A stretch of DNA of 64,000 nt, taken from assembly GCF_900583165.1 (NCBI RefSeq), contig NZ_UTKY01000113.1, positions 1-64,000 of the forward strand, in the 5' to 3' direction. Both the position numbers and the translations under genes were made by a program. Below the pieces are notes generated by a model. It was not told the DNA's origin. It did not search any database and worked only from the letters and a program-made list of their open reading frames with translations. Source of the DNA: Pseudomonas viridiflava (GTDB lineage: Bacteria > Pseudomonadota > Gammaproteobacteria > Pseudomonadales > Pseudomonadaceae). Each line of letters begins with the position of its first letter. Position 1 is the first letter of the stretch. Positions 24,485-33,808 of this stretch are shown piece by piece.

Positions 24485-25326
24485 ACCTGACGGACTTCCG
24501 TTTCTCGCCAGGTGCGTTCCTGGCGCCGGCCATCGACTGGTTGAACGCCAACCTGCATGGCCTGTTCGTAGTGATCAGCAAGATCATCGAAGCCACCTTG
24601 GGCGCCATCGAGACGGCGCTGCTCGCACCCCATGCCTCTGTGTTGATTGCCATTGTGGTGTTGGCCGCATGGGTGCTGGCCAACTGGCGCGTGGCGCTGT
24701 TTGCCGGCCTGATGTTGGCGTTCTGCCTGTTTGCCGGGTTGTGGGTGGCGTCGATGCAGACCATCGCACTGGTGTCGGTGGCGGTGCTGATCTCGGTGAG
24801 CATCGCGTTCCCGCTGGGCATCCTGGCGGCGCGGGTCAAGCGGGTGGACGCGGCGCTGCTGCCGATCCTCAATATCATGCAAACCGTGCCGCCGTGGGTG
24901 TACCTGATCCCCGCCGTGATGTTGTTCAGCCTCGGCCGAGTGCCGGCGATCATTGCCACCATCGTGTATGGCATTCCGCCGATGCTGCGCCTGACTACGT
25001 TGGCCTTCAAGCAACTGCCCAAGGACTTGCTGGAACTGGGCCAGGCCATGGGCGCATCCCCCCGGCACATCCTGTTCAAGATTGAATTGCCCACGGCGGC
25101 GCCGACGCTGCTGGTGGGGTTGAACCAATGCATCCTGCTGTCTCTGGCGATGGTGGTGTTGGCCGGGTTGGTCGGGGCAGGCGGCTTAGGCGCAGAAGTG
25201 ACGCGCGGTTTGACCCGTATGGAAATGGGCCTGGGCCTGCGCGCCGGGCTGGCGATTGTCGCAGTGGCGCTGTTGCTCGATCGCTTGTCACGCGGCGCCT
25301 TGCAGCGCCAGGCGCGGCGAACATAA
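24481..25326 (+). CDS. ABC transporter permease, second of two (ProW type)
   Basis: 281 residues, about six helices, EAA loop ELGQAMGASPRHILFKIELP. It is clearly related to the first permease but well diverged, consistent with an old duplication. The ATG at 24481 overlaps the previous stop (ATGA). The frame is open far upstream, but that part lies over the first permease in another frame and is not coding. The regulator gene starts 2 bp after its stop. Confidence 0.87.
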   Translation: MNLTDFRFSPGAFLAPAIDWLNANLHGLFVVISKIIEATLGAIETALLAPHASVLIAIVVLAAWVLANWRVALFAGLMLAFCLFAGLWVASMQTIALVSVAVLISVSIAFPLGILAARVKRVDAALLPILNIMQTVPPWVYLIPAVMLFSLGRVPAIIATIVYGIPPMLRLTTLAFKQLPKDLLELGQAMGASPRHILFKIELPTAAPTLLVGLNQCILLSLAMVVLAGLVGAGGLGAEVTRGLTRMEMGLGLRAGLAIVAVALLLDRLSRGALQRQARRT

Positions 25327-25327
25327 C

Positions 25328-26341
25328 GTGGTAGCACGACGTCAATTCAGCGATGGCATGCAGTGCAAGAACCTGCGCTACCTCAATGATCATCACGGCC
25401 AACAGGTGCGCAAGGCGCGGGCGGGTTTTGTTCTGCTGGAGCATTTTTCGCTGCCGGCCTTTACTCAGGCGCTGGACACCATCGTCACCGCCAACCTGCT
25501 GCGGCCCGAGCTATTCGCCACGCAGACCTTTGGTTTGACGGCTGACGAAATCGTCAGCGACCTGGGCCTGGTGATCCGCCCGGATGAGCGCCTGACGCTC
25601 AACGCGGTGTGTGAACTCGACCTGCTGGTGATCTGCGGCGGATATCGCACGCCGCTTCGCCACAACGATGAGTTGAGCCTGCTGCTGGAGGCGGCGGCGG
25701 AGCAGGGGGTGGCATTGGCGGGGATATGGAACGGTGCGTGGTTCCTGGGGCGGGCAGGGCAGTTGGAGGGTTATCGCTGCGCCGTTCATCCTGAGCATCG
25801 CCCGGCATTGGCCGAAATCGCCCGGCTTACCCATGTCACCAGCGAAGCCTACGTGGTGGACCGCAATCGTCTGACGGCATCAAGCCCCACCGGGGCCTTC
25901 TATATGGCGCTTGAGTGGATTCGCAGCCTGCACGGCAAAAGCCTCACCGACGGCATCGAAGACATCCTCGCCTTCGAAGCCTCACGCTTTCGGCGCGTCA
26001 AACCGATGCTGAACCTGTCGGTAAGCGGGCCGCTGCGGGAGGTGATCAACCTGATGGACGTGAACCTCGAAGAGCCGCTGCAGATGCATGACCTGTGCCT
26101 GTACGCAGGCCGTTCACGGCGCCAGATCGAACGCCTGTTCAAGGACCAACTCGGTACCTCGCCGCAGCGCTATTACATGGACCTACGCATTACCGAAGCG
26201 CGACGACTGTTGCAGCACACCTCGCTGACCATCGTCGAGGTGTCGGTGGCCTGTGGGTTTGTCTCGCCGAGTCATTTCAGCAAGTGCTACAGCGCCTATT
26301 TCGGGCATCGCCCATCGAAGGAAATTCGCCTAGTCAAATAA
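25328..26341 (+). CDS. GATase1-like AraC-family regulator (GbdR/CdhR group)
   Basis: 337 residues. An N-terminal DJ-1/PfpI-like domain (about 20-190, with LLVICGGYRTPL and GVALAGIWNGAWFL) is joined to a C-terminal AraC double helix-turn-helix (about 235-335, ending GFVSPSHFSKCYSAYFGHRPS). In Pseudomonas this class (GbdR, CdhR, SouR, ArgR) controls catabolism of glycine betaine, carnitine, sarcosine or arginine, so it supports a quaternary-amine or amino-acid substrate for the importer. The GTG at 25328 begins just after the permease stop; an ATG at 25358 is the alternative. Confidence 0.83.
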   Translation: MVARRQFSDGMQCKNLRYLNDHHGQQVRKARAGFVLLEHFSLPAFTQALDTIVTANLLRPELFATQTFGLTADEIVSDLGLVIRPDERLTLNAVCELDLLVICGGYRTPLRHNDELSLLLEAAAEQGVALAGIWNGAWFLGRAGQLEGYRCAVHPEHRPALAEIARLTHVTSEAYVVDRNRLTASSPTGAFYMALEWIRSLHGKSLTDGIEDILAFEASRFRRVKPMLNLSVSGPLREVINLMDVNLEEPLQMHDLCLYAGRSRRQIERLFKDQLGTSPQRYYMDLRITEARRLLQHTSLTIVEVSVACGFVSPSHFSKCYSAYFGHRPSKEIRLVK

Positions 26342-26479
26342 CCCGCAAGCCCCGTGGGCAAAGGGCTATGACCGATGCTTGCAGTGTGTATTTTAATTGT
26401 AGACACAAAGTATTTTGTTGTTTTATAGTGCGAATACAGGTAGTAGACCGTGTGCACTTACTACTAGGAAGGTTTCACC

Positions 26480-27202
26480 ATGGCGACCAAACAACTCATC
26501 ACCCCGGCTCCTGTAGAGCCAACCCTTGACCGCAAGGCGGTATTGGGTGAAGCGCTACGGCGCCGCATCCTCAGCATGGAGCTGGCACCGGGTGCCGTGG
26601 TGGACGAGTTGGCGCTGTGTGATGAGTTCGGTTTGTCGCGCCCGCCGGTGCGTGAATTGATGCGGCAAATGGCGGCAGAGGGGTACATCGATCTCGAAGC
26701 CAACCGCGCCGCCCGGGTGTCGGCGATGAGTTACCAATCGCTGCGCAGTTTTTTCCTGGCGGCGCCGTTGATTTACATCGCCACCACCCAACTGGCCTGC
26801 TCTCACGCAACGCCGGCTGAGGTTGTGGAGTTGAAGCGGATACAAGCTTTGTTTCGCACGGCCATCGAAGAAAAAGATGTCGAGAACCGTGTGTTGTACA
26901 ACGACGAGTTTCACCTGCAGATCGGCAAGATGGCCCACAACGCCTACCTGATGCCGAGCTTGCAGCGCTTGCTGATCGACCATGCCCGTCTGGGCAAGAT
27001 CTTCTACCGCCACCCCACCACGGTGGACATGCAGGAAGACCTCGAAGTGGCCGCCCAGCAGCACGACGACATGATCAGCGCAATTGAACACCACGATCCG
27101 GTCTTGGCCGGGGAAATCGTGCGGGCCCACCTCGAACTGTCCCGTCGGCGGATGTCCGAGTACGCGGCGCCCGAAGGCCTGGATGTAGCGCTCACGCTCT
27201 GA
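26480..27202 (+). CDS. GntR-family regulator (FadR/FCD subgroup)
   Basis: 240 residues: an N-terminal winged helix (about 18-85, with ALRRRILSMELAPGAVVDE and SRPPVRELMRQMAAEG) and an all-helical FCD effector domain (about 90-225) with the metal-binding His pattern NDEFHLQI, HARLG and QQHDDMI...HHD. Such proteins usually repress an adjacent catabolic operon until its substrate or intermediate binds. AGGAAGG precedes the ATG. The oxidase gene lies 82 bp downstream on the same strand. Confidence 0.87.
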   Translation: MATKQLITPAPVEPTLDRKAVLGEALRRRILSMELAPGAVVDELALCDEFGLSRPPVRELMRQMAAEGYIDLEANRAARVSAMSYQSLRSFFLAAPLIYIATTQLACSHATPAEVVELKRIQALFRTAIEEKDVENRVLYNDEFHLQIGKMAHNAYLMPSLQRLLIDHARLGKIFYRHPTTVDMQEDLEVAAQQHDDMISAIEHHDPVLAGEIVRAHLELSRRRMSEYAAPEGLDVALTL

Positions 27203-27284
27203 CCTGTTGAGGCCGGCCAGTGTGACGCGATGCAACCGGGTAGCTGTTAGCACTAACAACTATAAAAGAACCCAGGTCGCGAAC

Positions 27285-28604
27285 ATGGCACTCATCAGAA
27301 ACACCCCGGCAGACGATTCAACCTGCGGCTGGTTTCACCTCAGCCCACCGCGCGTGGCACGCCCACCGCTTAGCGGTACGCGAACAGCGCGCTGGGCCGT
27401 GGTAGGGGCGGGGTTCACCGGCCTCGCGGCGGCGCGCCAGCTGGCGCTGAATTTTCCCGATGACGAGATCGTACTGATCGAGGCGCAGGAAGTCGGCTAC
27501 GGCGCCTCCGGGCGCAACGCCGGCTTTGCCATCGACTTGCCCCACGACATCGGCGCCGAAGACTATATCGGCGACATCGCCACCGCTAAAATCAGCATGG
27601 AACTCAACCTCGCCGGGCAATCCATGCTGCGGGCGCTGGTGGATCAACACGGTATCAATTGCCAATGGCGTGATTGCGGCAAGTACCAGGCTGCCATCGA
27701 AGACCGTGGCATCGCCGTGCTGGATGCTTATCGTCGTGGCCTCGACAAACTCGGCCAGCCCTACCAGGTGATCGAAGGCGACGAACTGCCCAGCCGTATC
27801 GGCACGCGCTTCTATCGCAAGGCCCTGTTTACCCCCGGCACTGCGCTGGTGCAGCCGGCGGCGCTGGTCAAAGGCCTGGCAGACACCTTGCCGTCCAATG
27901 TAACCCTCTACGAAAACACCCCGATTACCGAAGTGGAGTACGGCGACAAAACCGTGCTGATCCACAAACACGGGCGCATCGTCGCCGACAAGCTGGTGCT
28001 GACCAACAACGCGTTCGCCATGAGCTTCGGCTTCCTCAAGAGCCGCATGTTGCCGATCTTCACTTACGCCAGCCTCACTCGCCCGCTGGACGAAGAAGAG
28101 CAAGCGCGCCTGGGTGGCGACCCGTTCTGGGGCGTGATCCCTGCCGATCCGTTTGGCACCACCTTGCGCCGTACTGTCGACAACCGTTTACTGGTGCGCA
28201 ACAGCTTCAGCTTCAACGCCGATGGCCGCAGCAATCCCAAATACCTGCAACGGTTTGTGAAGCGCCACAAAGAGTCCTTCGACCGGCGCTTCCCGCTGCA
28301 CCGCGAGGTGAGTTTCGACTACACCTGGGGCGGTTCCCTGAGCCTGTCGCGCAACCACATGGCGCACTTCGGCGAGCTGGCCAAAAACGTCTACGGCGCC
28401 CTGTGCTGCAACGGCCTGGGCGTCACCCGCGGCACCGTCACTGGCACCTTGCTGGCCGAGTGGCTAGCGGGCAAAAGCAATCACCTGGTGGACTTCCTGT
28501 TGACGTCCCCGGGCCCAAGCAGAAACCCACCCGAGCCACTGTTATCAGCGGGTGTAAACATGAACTTGCTATGGGGGCAAAGCCGCGCCGGCCAGGAAAG
28601 CTGA
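27285..28604 (+). CDS. FAD-dependent oxidoreductase (DAO family)
   Basis: 439 residues. The FAD-binding GAGFTGLAAA motif starts at residue 41, after a 35-residue leader with no transport signal, and GYGASGRNAGF follows, typical of glycine oxidase / gamma-glutamylputrescine oxidase (PuuB-like) flavoproteins. The C-terminal LCCNGLGVTRGTVTGTLLAEWLAG closes the FAD site. It probably oxidises an amine or N-methyl amino acid to an aldehyde or imine. With the aldehyde dehydrogenase and DapA-family lyase downstream it forms a catabolic set whose substrate is unknown. Confidence 0.82.
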   Translation: MALIRNTPADDSTCGWFHLSPPRVARPPLSGTRTARWAVVGAGFTGLAAARQLALNFPDDEIVLIEAQEVGYGASGRNAGFAIDLPHDIGAEDYIGDIATAKISMELNLAGQSMLRALVDQHGINCQWRDCGKYQAAIEDRGIAVLDAYRRGLDKLGQPYQVIEGDELPSRIGTRFYRKALFTPGTALVQPAALVKGLADTLPSNVTLYENTPITEVEYGDKTVLIHKHGRIVADKLVLTNNAFAMSFGFLKSRMLPIFTYASLTRPLDEEEQARLGGDPFWGVIPADPFGTTLRRTVDNRLLVRNSFSFNADGRSNPKYLQRFVKRHKESFDRRFPLHREVSFDYTWGGSLSLSRNHMAHFGELAKNVYGALCCNGLGVTRGTVTGTLLAEWLAGKSNHLVDFLLTSPGPSRNPPEPLLSAGVNMNLLWGQSRAGQES

Positions 28605-28699
28605 TTCGCAACACGCTTAGTACGCAATACCGAACTTAATCTATCGATTGGAAAACAGCAGGCGTATTAGCGACTGCGGTTTCTGATTGAGACGGCTTT

Positions 28700-28741
28700 C
28701 ATTCGCCTGGATTTCAAGTGTGCGTTGTACCCCGGCGAATG
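28700..28741. promoter_or_regulatory. Inverted repeat upstream of the MFS gene
   Basis: CATTCGCC and GGCGAATG, 26 nt apart, end 24 bp before the MFS start, in the only long gap (161 bp) of the catabolic cluster. It may be a leader hairpin or operator; weak evidence. Confidence 0.3.
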
Positions 28742-28765
28742 AACGAAGCGAAGTAGGAGATAATA

Positions 28766-30097
28766 ATGACAAGTCCGAATGCCTCAGTTGAGGATGTACC
28801 GCTCAATAACTTTCACCGTTTACTCACGGCCCGTTCGGGCGGTGGTTCATTCGTGGATGGTTATGTTTTAAGCATTATTGGCATCGCGATGCTGCAAGTC
28901 ACCGGCGCCCTGGAACTGACTGAGTTCTGGCAAGGCCTTATTGCTGCGTCGGCCTTGATCGGCGTGTTCTTTGGCGGGTTTATCGGCGGTTGGTTGACCG
29001 ATAAGTTAGGCCGCAAGAAAGTCTATTTCATGGGCCCATCGTTATTTATCGTGTGTTCCCTGGCGCAGTTCTGGGTTGAATCGGCGTGGGTGTTATTTGC
29101 CCTGCGCTTCATCATTGGCTTGGCGGTGGGGATTGAATACCCGGTGGCCACTTCATTGTTGGTGGAGTTCCTGCCGAAGAAACAACGCGGGCCACGGCTC
29201 GCCGCACTGACCATCCTGTGGTTTGCCGGTGCGGCATTCGCCTATGTGGTGGGTAACGCCATTATCAACACCGGCGCCGATGATGCCTGGCGCTATGCCT
29301 TGGCCAGTGCTTCGGTGATCGGGTTGGTGTTGTTCGTGCTGCGCCTGGGCACGCCGGAATCGGCACGCTGGTTGCTCAGCAAAGGCCGCGATGCCGAAGC
29401 CGAACAAGTGATCAAGCGCGTCTACGGCCCGCACTACTCGCTGCGCGACCTGCCGGAGCAACCGGACGAGCGCAAGATGACCTTCCGCGACCTGCTGCGC
29501 TCGGGGTACGGCAAGCGCCTGTTCTTTGTCTCGGTGTTCTGGTCCTGCTCGATCATCCCTGTGTTCGCCGTATATGCCTTCGCGCCCAAAGTGCTGCAAG
29601 CCCTGAACCTGAAAGGGGAGTGGGCCTCCTACGGCTCGATGTTCATCACCCTGTTGTTTGTGGTCGGCTGCGTACTTGCCACACGGCTGATCAACACCAT
29701 TGGCCGTCGCAGCATGCTGATCCACAGCTTCCTGTGGTCGGGCCTTGCGCTGCTGTTGCTGGCGGCGTTCTCCAACAGCCATGAGCTGCTGGTGCTGTGC
29801 CTGTTCGGCGCCTACGCGGTGTTTATCGGCGGCGCCCAAGTGCTGCAACTGGTCTACCCCAACGAATTGTTCCCCACCGAAATCCGCGCCTTTGCCGTCG
29901 GCATTGGCACCTCCTTGTCGCGGGTCGGCGCCGCTGTGGGCACCTACCTGGTGCCGTTGTCGCTGACCTCCATCGGTATCGGCAACACCATGTACGTCGC
30001 GGCGGGCGTGACCTTTGTCGGCCTGGCAGCCGCCTGGGCCATGGCGCCTGAAACACGCTCACTGAACTTGCGGGACGCAGCGGCATTGAGCAACTGA
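28766..30097 (+). CDS. MFS transporter (metabolite/sugar porter type)
   Basis: 443 residues with twelve hydrophobic helices. The loop 2-3 motif GGWLTDKLGRKKVYF and the start of helix 4 GLAVGIEYPVATS are those of the major facilitator superfamily, close to metabolite:proton symporters and the sugar porter group. GTAGGAG lies 7 nt before the ATG. Its place inside the GntR/oxidase/lyase/dehydrogenase cluster suggests it imports the cluster's substrate, possibly in parallel with the betaine-type ABC importer. Confidence 0.82.
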   Translation: MTSPNASVEDVPLNNFHRLLTARSGGGSFVDGYVLSIIGIAMLQVTGALELTEFWQGLIAASALIGVFFGGFIGGWLTDKLGRKKVYFMGPSLFIVCSLAQFWVESAWVLFALRFIIGLAVGIEYPVATSLLVEFLPKKQRGPRLAALTILWFAGAAFAYVVGNAIINTGADDAWRYALASASVIGLVLFVLRLGTPESARWLLSKGRDAEAEQVIKRVYGPHYSLRDLPEQPDERKMTFRDLLRSGYGKRLFFVSVFWSCSIIPVFAVYAFAPKVLQALNLKGEWASYGSMFITLLFVVGCVLATRLINTIGRRSMLIHSFLWSGLALLLLAAFSNSHELLVLCLFGAYAVFIGGAQVLQLVYPNELFPTEIRAFAVGIGTSLSRVGAAVGTYLVPLSLTSIGIGNTMYVAAGVTFVGLAAAWAMAPETRSLNLRDAAALSN

Positions 30098-30134
30098 ACG
30101 AATAAAACATCACTTTCACAGTTGGAGAGACACC

Positions 30135-31037
30135 ATGAAATTCGAAGGCATCTACACCCCGGCAATCACCCCGCTGACCGCCACCGGCCAGATCGACAAT
30201 GCAGCCTTCGCCGAAGTGCTGGAGTACCTGATCGAATCCAAGGTGCACGGCATCATCATCGGCGGCTCCACCGGCGAGTACTACGCGCACACGTCCCAAG
30301 AGCGCATCGACCTGGCGGCCCACGCTAAGGAAGTCATCGGCAACCGCGTAGCGCTGATCGTCGGCACCGGCGCCATCCGCACCGAAGACTCGGTGGAATA
30401 CGCCAAGGCTGCTCGCGCCATCAAGGCCGATGCGATCCTGGTGGGTTCGCCGCCGTACGCACTGCCGACCGAAGAAGAAAACGCCATCCACGCCCTGGCC
30501 GTGGACAAGGCCGCCGACCTGCCGATCATGCTCTACAACTATCCGGGTCGCATGAGCGTGAGCATGGGCAACGAATACTTCAAGGCCGTATCGGCTTCGA
30601 AAAACGTCGTGGCCATCAAGGAAAGCTCCGGCGACATGGCCCAAGTGCACCGCCTGGCCACCCAATTCCCTAACATCGCGCTGTCTTGCGGCTGGGACGA
30701 CCAGGCCCTGGAATTCTTCGCCTGGGGCGCCCGCAGCTGGGTGTGTGCCGGTTCCAACTTCGTACCCCGTGAACACGTCGCGCTGTACGAGGCTTGCGTG
30801 ATCGAAAAAGACTTCGACAAAGGCCGCAAGATCATGGCCGCGTTCATGCCGCTGATGGACTTCCTCGAAGGCGGCAAGTTCGTGCAGGCGATCAAGGCCG
30901 GTTGCGCCTTCAACGGCCTGCGCACCGGCAGCGTTCGTGCGCCGCTGCAACCGCTGTCCGAGAGCGAAGACCAGGCGCTGCAAACTGTGATCACTAACCT
31001 CAAGCGCGACGTTGCGCGCATCCAAGGGGGTGCATGA
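30135..31037 (+). CDS. DapA/N-acetylneuraminate lyase family protein
   Basis: 300 residues, a single TIM barrel. The pyruvate-binding loop GGSTGE (43-48), Tyr134 in LYNYPG and the Schiff-base Lys162 in VAIKESSGD are all present, so it is a catalytically competent class I lyase. The real lysine-pathway DapA is unlikely because of its catabolic neighbours. It probably cleaves or dehydrates a 2-keto acid intermediate. Its stop overlaps the dehydrogenase start (ATGA). GGAGAG precedes the ATG. Confidence 0.85.
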   Translation: MKFEGIYTPAITPLTATGQIDNAAFAEVLEYLIESKVHGIIIGGSTGEYYAHTSQERIDLAAHAKEVIGNRVALIVGTGAIRTEDSVEYAKAARAIKADAILVGSPPYALPTEEENAIHALAVDKAADLPIMLYNYPGRMSVSMGNEYFKAVSASKNVVAIKESSGDMAQVHRLATQFPNIALSCGWDDQALEFFAWGARSWVCAGSNFVPREHVALYEACVIEKDFDKGRKIMAAFMPLMDFLEGGKFVQAIKAGCAFNGLRTGSVRAPLQPLSESEDQALQTVITNLKRDVARIQGGA

Positions 31038-32533
31038 TGACTCACCTGTTGAGCGCTGCCGAATACTCGGGCATTGCCAAGGACATCCAGTTCCCAACCC
31101 AGTCCTTCATCAATGGCGCGTTGCACACCTCGGCTTCGGGCAAGACTTTTGCCACCACCAACCCGGCCACCGGCGAATTGCTGGCTGAAATCACCGCGTG
31201 CAACAGCGTCGATGTGGACTACGCCGTGGCCTCGGCCAAGCAAGCTTTCGAGGATGGTCGCTGGCACAAACTCAGCCCGGGTACGCGCAAGAAAGTCCTA
31301 CTGCGCTTTGCCGACCTGCTCGAGCAGCACTCCCACGAACTGTCCGTGCTCGAAAGCCTGGACAGCGGCAAGCCCGTGCGCGAGTGCCAGCTGACCGACG
31401 TGCCTGAAACCATCCATATGATCCGCTGGCACGCCGAGCTGATCGACAAGATCTACGACAACACCGCACCGGTAGGTCACGACGCGCTGACTCTGGTGGT
31501 GCGTGAAGCCATCGGCGTGGTCGGCCTGGTGCTGCCGTGGAACTTCCCGCTGCTGATGCTGGCCTGGAAAATCGCCCCCTCTCTGGCGGCCGGTTGCTCC
31601 ATCGTGGTCAAGCCCGCCAAGGAAACCACCCTGACCGCGCTGCGCGTGGCCGAGCTGGCGTCCCAGGCTGGCATTCCGGACGGCGTGTTCAACGTGGTCT
31701 CCGGTGGCGGTCGCGAAGTGGGCGAGCCGTTGGGGCGTCATATGGACGTCACCATGGTCAGCTTCACCGGCTCCACCGACACCGGTCGCCTGTTCCTGCA
31801 ATACGCGGCCGAGTCCAACCTCAAGCGCATCGTGCTCGAACTGGGCGGCAAGAACCCGGCCGTGGTCATGAACGATGTCGCCGACCTGGACCTGGTGGCG
31901 GGGCATATCGTCAACGGCTCATTCTGGAACATGGGCGAAAACTGCTCGGCGTCGTCGCGCCTGATCGTGCACGCCGATATCAAGGATGAGCTGCTCAAAC
32001 GCATCGGCGTGCAGCTGCAAGACTGGAAGATGGGCAGCCCGCTGGACCCGGACAACCGCCTGGGTTCGATGGTCAGCAAGGCGCACTTCGACAAGGTCAG
32101 CTCGTACTTGGTAAACGCCAGCGAAGGCAACCAGCGCGTGGTGTTCGGCGGCAAGACCGAAGACGGCATCTACGTGCAGCCGACCGTGGTCGACGGCGTG
32201 AGCGCCGACAGCCTGCTGTTCAAGGAAGAGATCTTTGGCCCGGTGCTGACCGTCACCACCTTCAACACCCTGCAAGAAGCCGTCACCCTCGCCAACGACA
32301 CCATCTACGGCCTGGCCGCTTCGGTCTACACCGACAACCTGCGCAACGCGATCAAGCTGTCTCGCGAGATCCGCGCCGGTATCGTCACCGTCAACTGCTT
32401 CGGCGAAGGCGACGCCTCGACCCCGTTCGGCGGCTATAAGCACTCCGGTTTCGGCGGGCGTGACAAGTCTATCTGGGCCCACGACCAGTACACCGAAATC
32501 AAGACCATTTGGATCGACACTTCCGAAGGCTAA
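31034..32533 (+). CDS. NAD(P)-dependent aldehyde dehydrogenase
   Basis: 499 residues, full length. Asn170 (LPWNFP), Glu269 (LELGGK) and catalytic Cys304 (GENCSASS) are present. The GENC block and overall length resemble PuuC-type gamma-glutamyl-aminobutyraldehyde dehydrogenases. It should oxidise the aldehyde made by the flavoprotein oxidase or by the lyase. Two ATGs in a row (31034, 31037) make the exact start ambiguous by one codon. A hairpin terminator follows the gene. Confidence 0.87.
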   Translation: MMTHLLSAAEYSGIAKDIQFPTQSFINGALHTSASGKTFATTNPATGELLAEITACNSVDVDYAVASAKQAFEDGRWHKLSPGTRKKVLLRFADLLEQHSHELSVLESLDSGKPVRECQLTDVPETIHMIRWHAELIDKIYDNTAPVGHDALTLVVREAIGVVGLVLPWNFPLLMLAWKIAPSLAAGCSIVVKPAKETTLTALRVAELASQAGIPDGVFNVVSGGGREVGEPLGRHMDVTMVSFTGSTDTGRLFLQYAAESNLKRIVLELGGKNPAVVMNDVADLDLVAGHIVNGSFWNMGENCSASSRLIVHADIKDELLKRIGVQLQDWKMGSPLDPDNRLGSMVSKAHFDKVSSYLVNASEGNQRVVFGGKTEDGIYVQPTVVDGVSADSLLFKEEIFGPVLTVTTFNTLQEAVTLANDTIYGLAASVYTDNLRNAIKLSREIRAGIVTVNCFGEGDASTPFGGYKHSGFGGRDKSIWAHDQYTEIKTIWIDTSEG

Positions 32534-32540
32534 AAAACCA

Positions 32541-32590
32541 GGCGCCCCTCTACAAAGCTCCACGCAAGCGGCGATTGGGGCGCCTTCCTT
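32541..32590 (+). terminator. Terminator after the aldehyde dehydrogenase gene
   Basis: Arms GGCGCCCC (32541-32548) and GGGGCGCC (32577-32584) with a 28-nt loop and TTCCTTTC after. The large loop weakens the call. Confidence 0.55.
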
Positions 32591-32648
32591 TCAACCGGGT
32601 CAACAATAAGAACGCCACGGCCCAGCTCGTTTTCTCGAAGCCCTTTTC

Positions 32649-33527
32649 ATGACTGCCTATCGCACTGCCCTTACGTCTGCCCATGTCACCGCAATACTGT
32701 TTGGCTTGACCGGAATTTTTGGTGCGCTGATTCACGCCAGCGCCAGTGTGATCACCTTCGGCCGAGCGGCGTTTGCCATGCTGGCTTTGGCGGTGTTCGC
32801 GCTTCTACAGGGGCGCGCGTTGCTGCGTGGCCTTAACCGCAAGAAACTGTTTGTCTACTTCATCTCGGGGCTGATGCTGGCCGCGCACTGGGTCACGTTT
32901 TTTATCGCGATCAAAGTGGGCGGGGTGGCGGTGGCGACCCTGGGGTTCGCCAGTTTCCCGGCGTTTATCACCTTGCTCGACTTGGCGGTGTTCCGTGACA
33001 GGCCGCACCTGGCCGAATCGCTGTTATTGCTGCTGGTGACCCTTGGCCTGGTTCTGGTCACGCCATCCTTTGAGTTGGCTAACCAGGGCACTGTCGGGTT
33101 GCTGTGGGGGATTGCGTCCGGTTTGTCGTTCGCCTTGCTGGCGATGACCAACCGCCGCGCCACCGATGGTCGCAATGGTGTGCAGGTGGTGTTCTGGCAG
33201 AACGCGACCGTGGCCGTGGTCATGGCGCCGTTCGCCGTGCTAGACCTGGTGCAACTGGGGCCCGTCGACTGGCTTAACCTGGCGATTCTCGGTGTGCTCT
33301 GCACGGCGGTATCCCAGGCGCTGTTCGTCAAAAGCCTCAAGGGCCTCAATGCGCGCAGCGCGGGGATGATCATTTCGCTGGAGCCGGTGTACGCCATTGC
33401 CTGCGCCTGGTGGTTGTTCCACGAAGCGCCGTCCTACCGGATGTTGGCGGGTGCCGCGTTGATTGTGTTGGCGATTGTGCTGTCGGCCCAGGGCAAAGGC
33501 CACGGGCCGCAAGCGGCCACGGGTTGA
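32649..33527 (+). CDS. EamA/DMT-family transporter
   Basis: 292 residues with ten hydrophobic helices in two homologous halves (second half about 150-285, ending LVQLGPVDWL... and EPVYAIACAWWLFHEAPS), the EamA pattern. Members export amino acids or other metabolites across the inner membrane. It lies 115 bp beyond the catabolic operon's probable terminator, so it may be independent. Substrate unknown. Confidence 0.82.
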   Translation: MTAYRTALTSAHVTAILFGLTGIFGALIHASASVITFGRAAFAMLALAVFALLQGRALLRGLNRKKLFVYFISGLMLAAHWVTFFIAIKVGGVAVATLGFASFPAFITLLDLAVFRDRPHLAESLLLLLVTLGLVLVTPSFELANQGTVGLLWGIASGLSFALLAMTNRRATDGRNGVQVVFWQNATVAVVMAPFAVLDLVQLGPVDWLNLAILGVLCTAVSQALFVKSLKGLNARSAGMIISLEPVYAIACAWWLFHEAPSYRMLAGAALIVLAIVLSAQGKGHGPQAATG

Positions 33528-33808
33528 GCCGCGGTTTTTTGCCGATGGTTAGATCGATTATTTCCTTCTGATTGGTCGGCATAATGCTTTCGAATATCCA
33601 TAACGCCGGTTTTCTCCTTTGAATGGACGGGGAGGGCGTTATCGCGACGAAAGGCCTGTTATCGCATCCGTTTGCGCTGTTTTGTTCGACTAAGCTCTCC
33701 CCCGAGCATCCAATCCTGCTGCTCTGTCGCCGTCTTGCGCCACTGCCCGGCGTCTCTAGAATCGGCGCCAGAACTTAGCCATTTCCTGTCGATTACGGAG
33801 TTTCGAAC

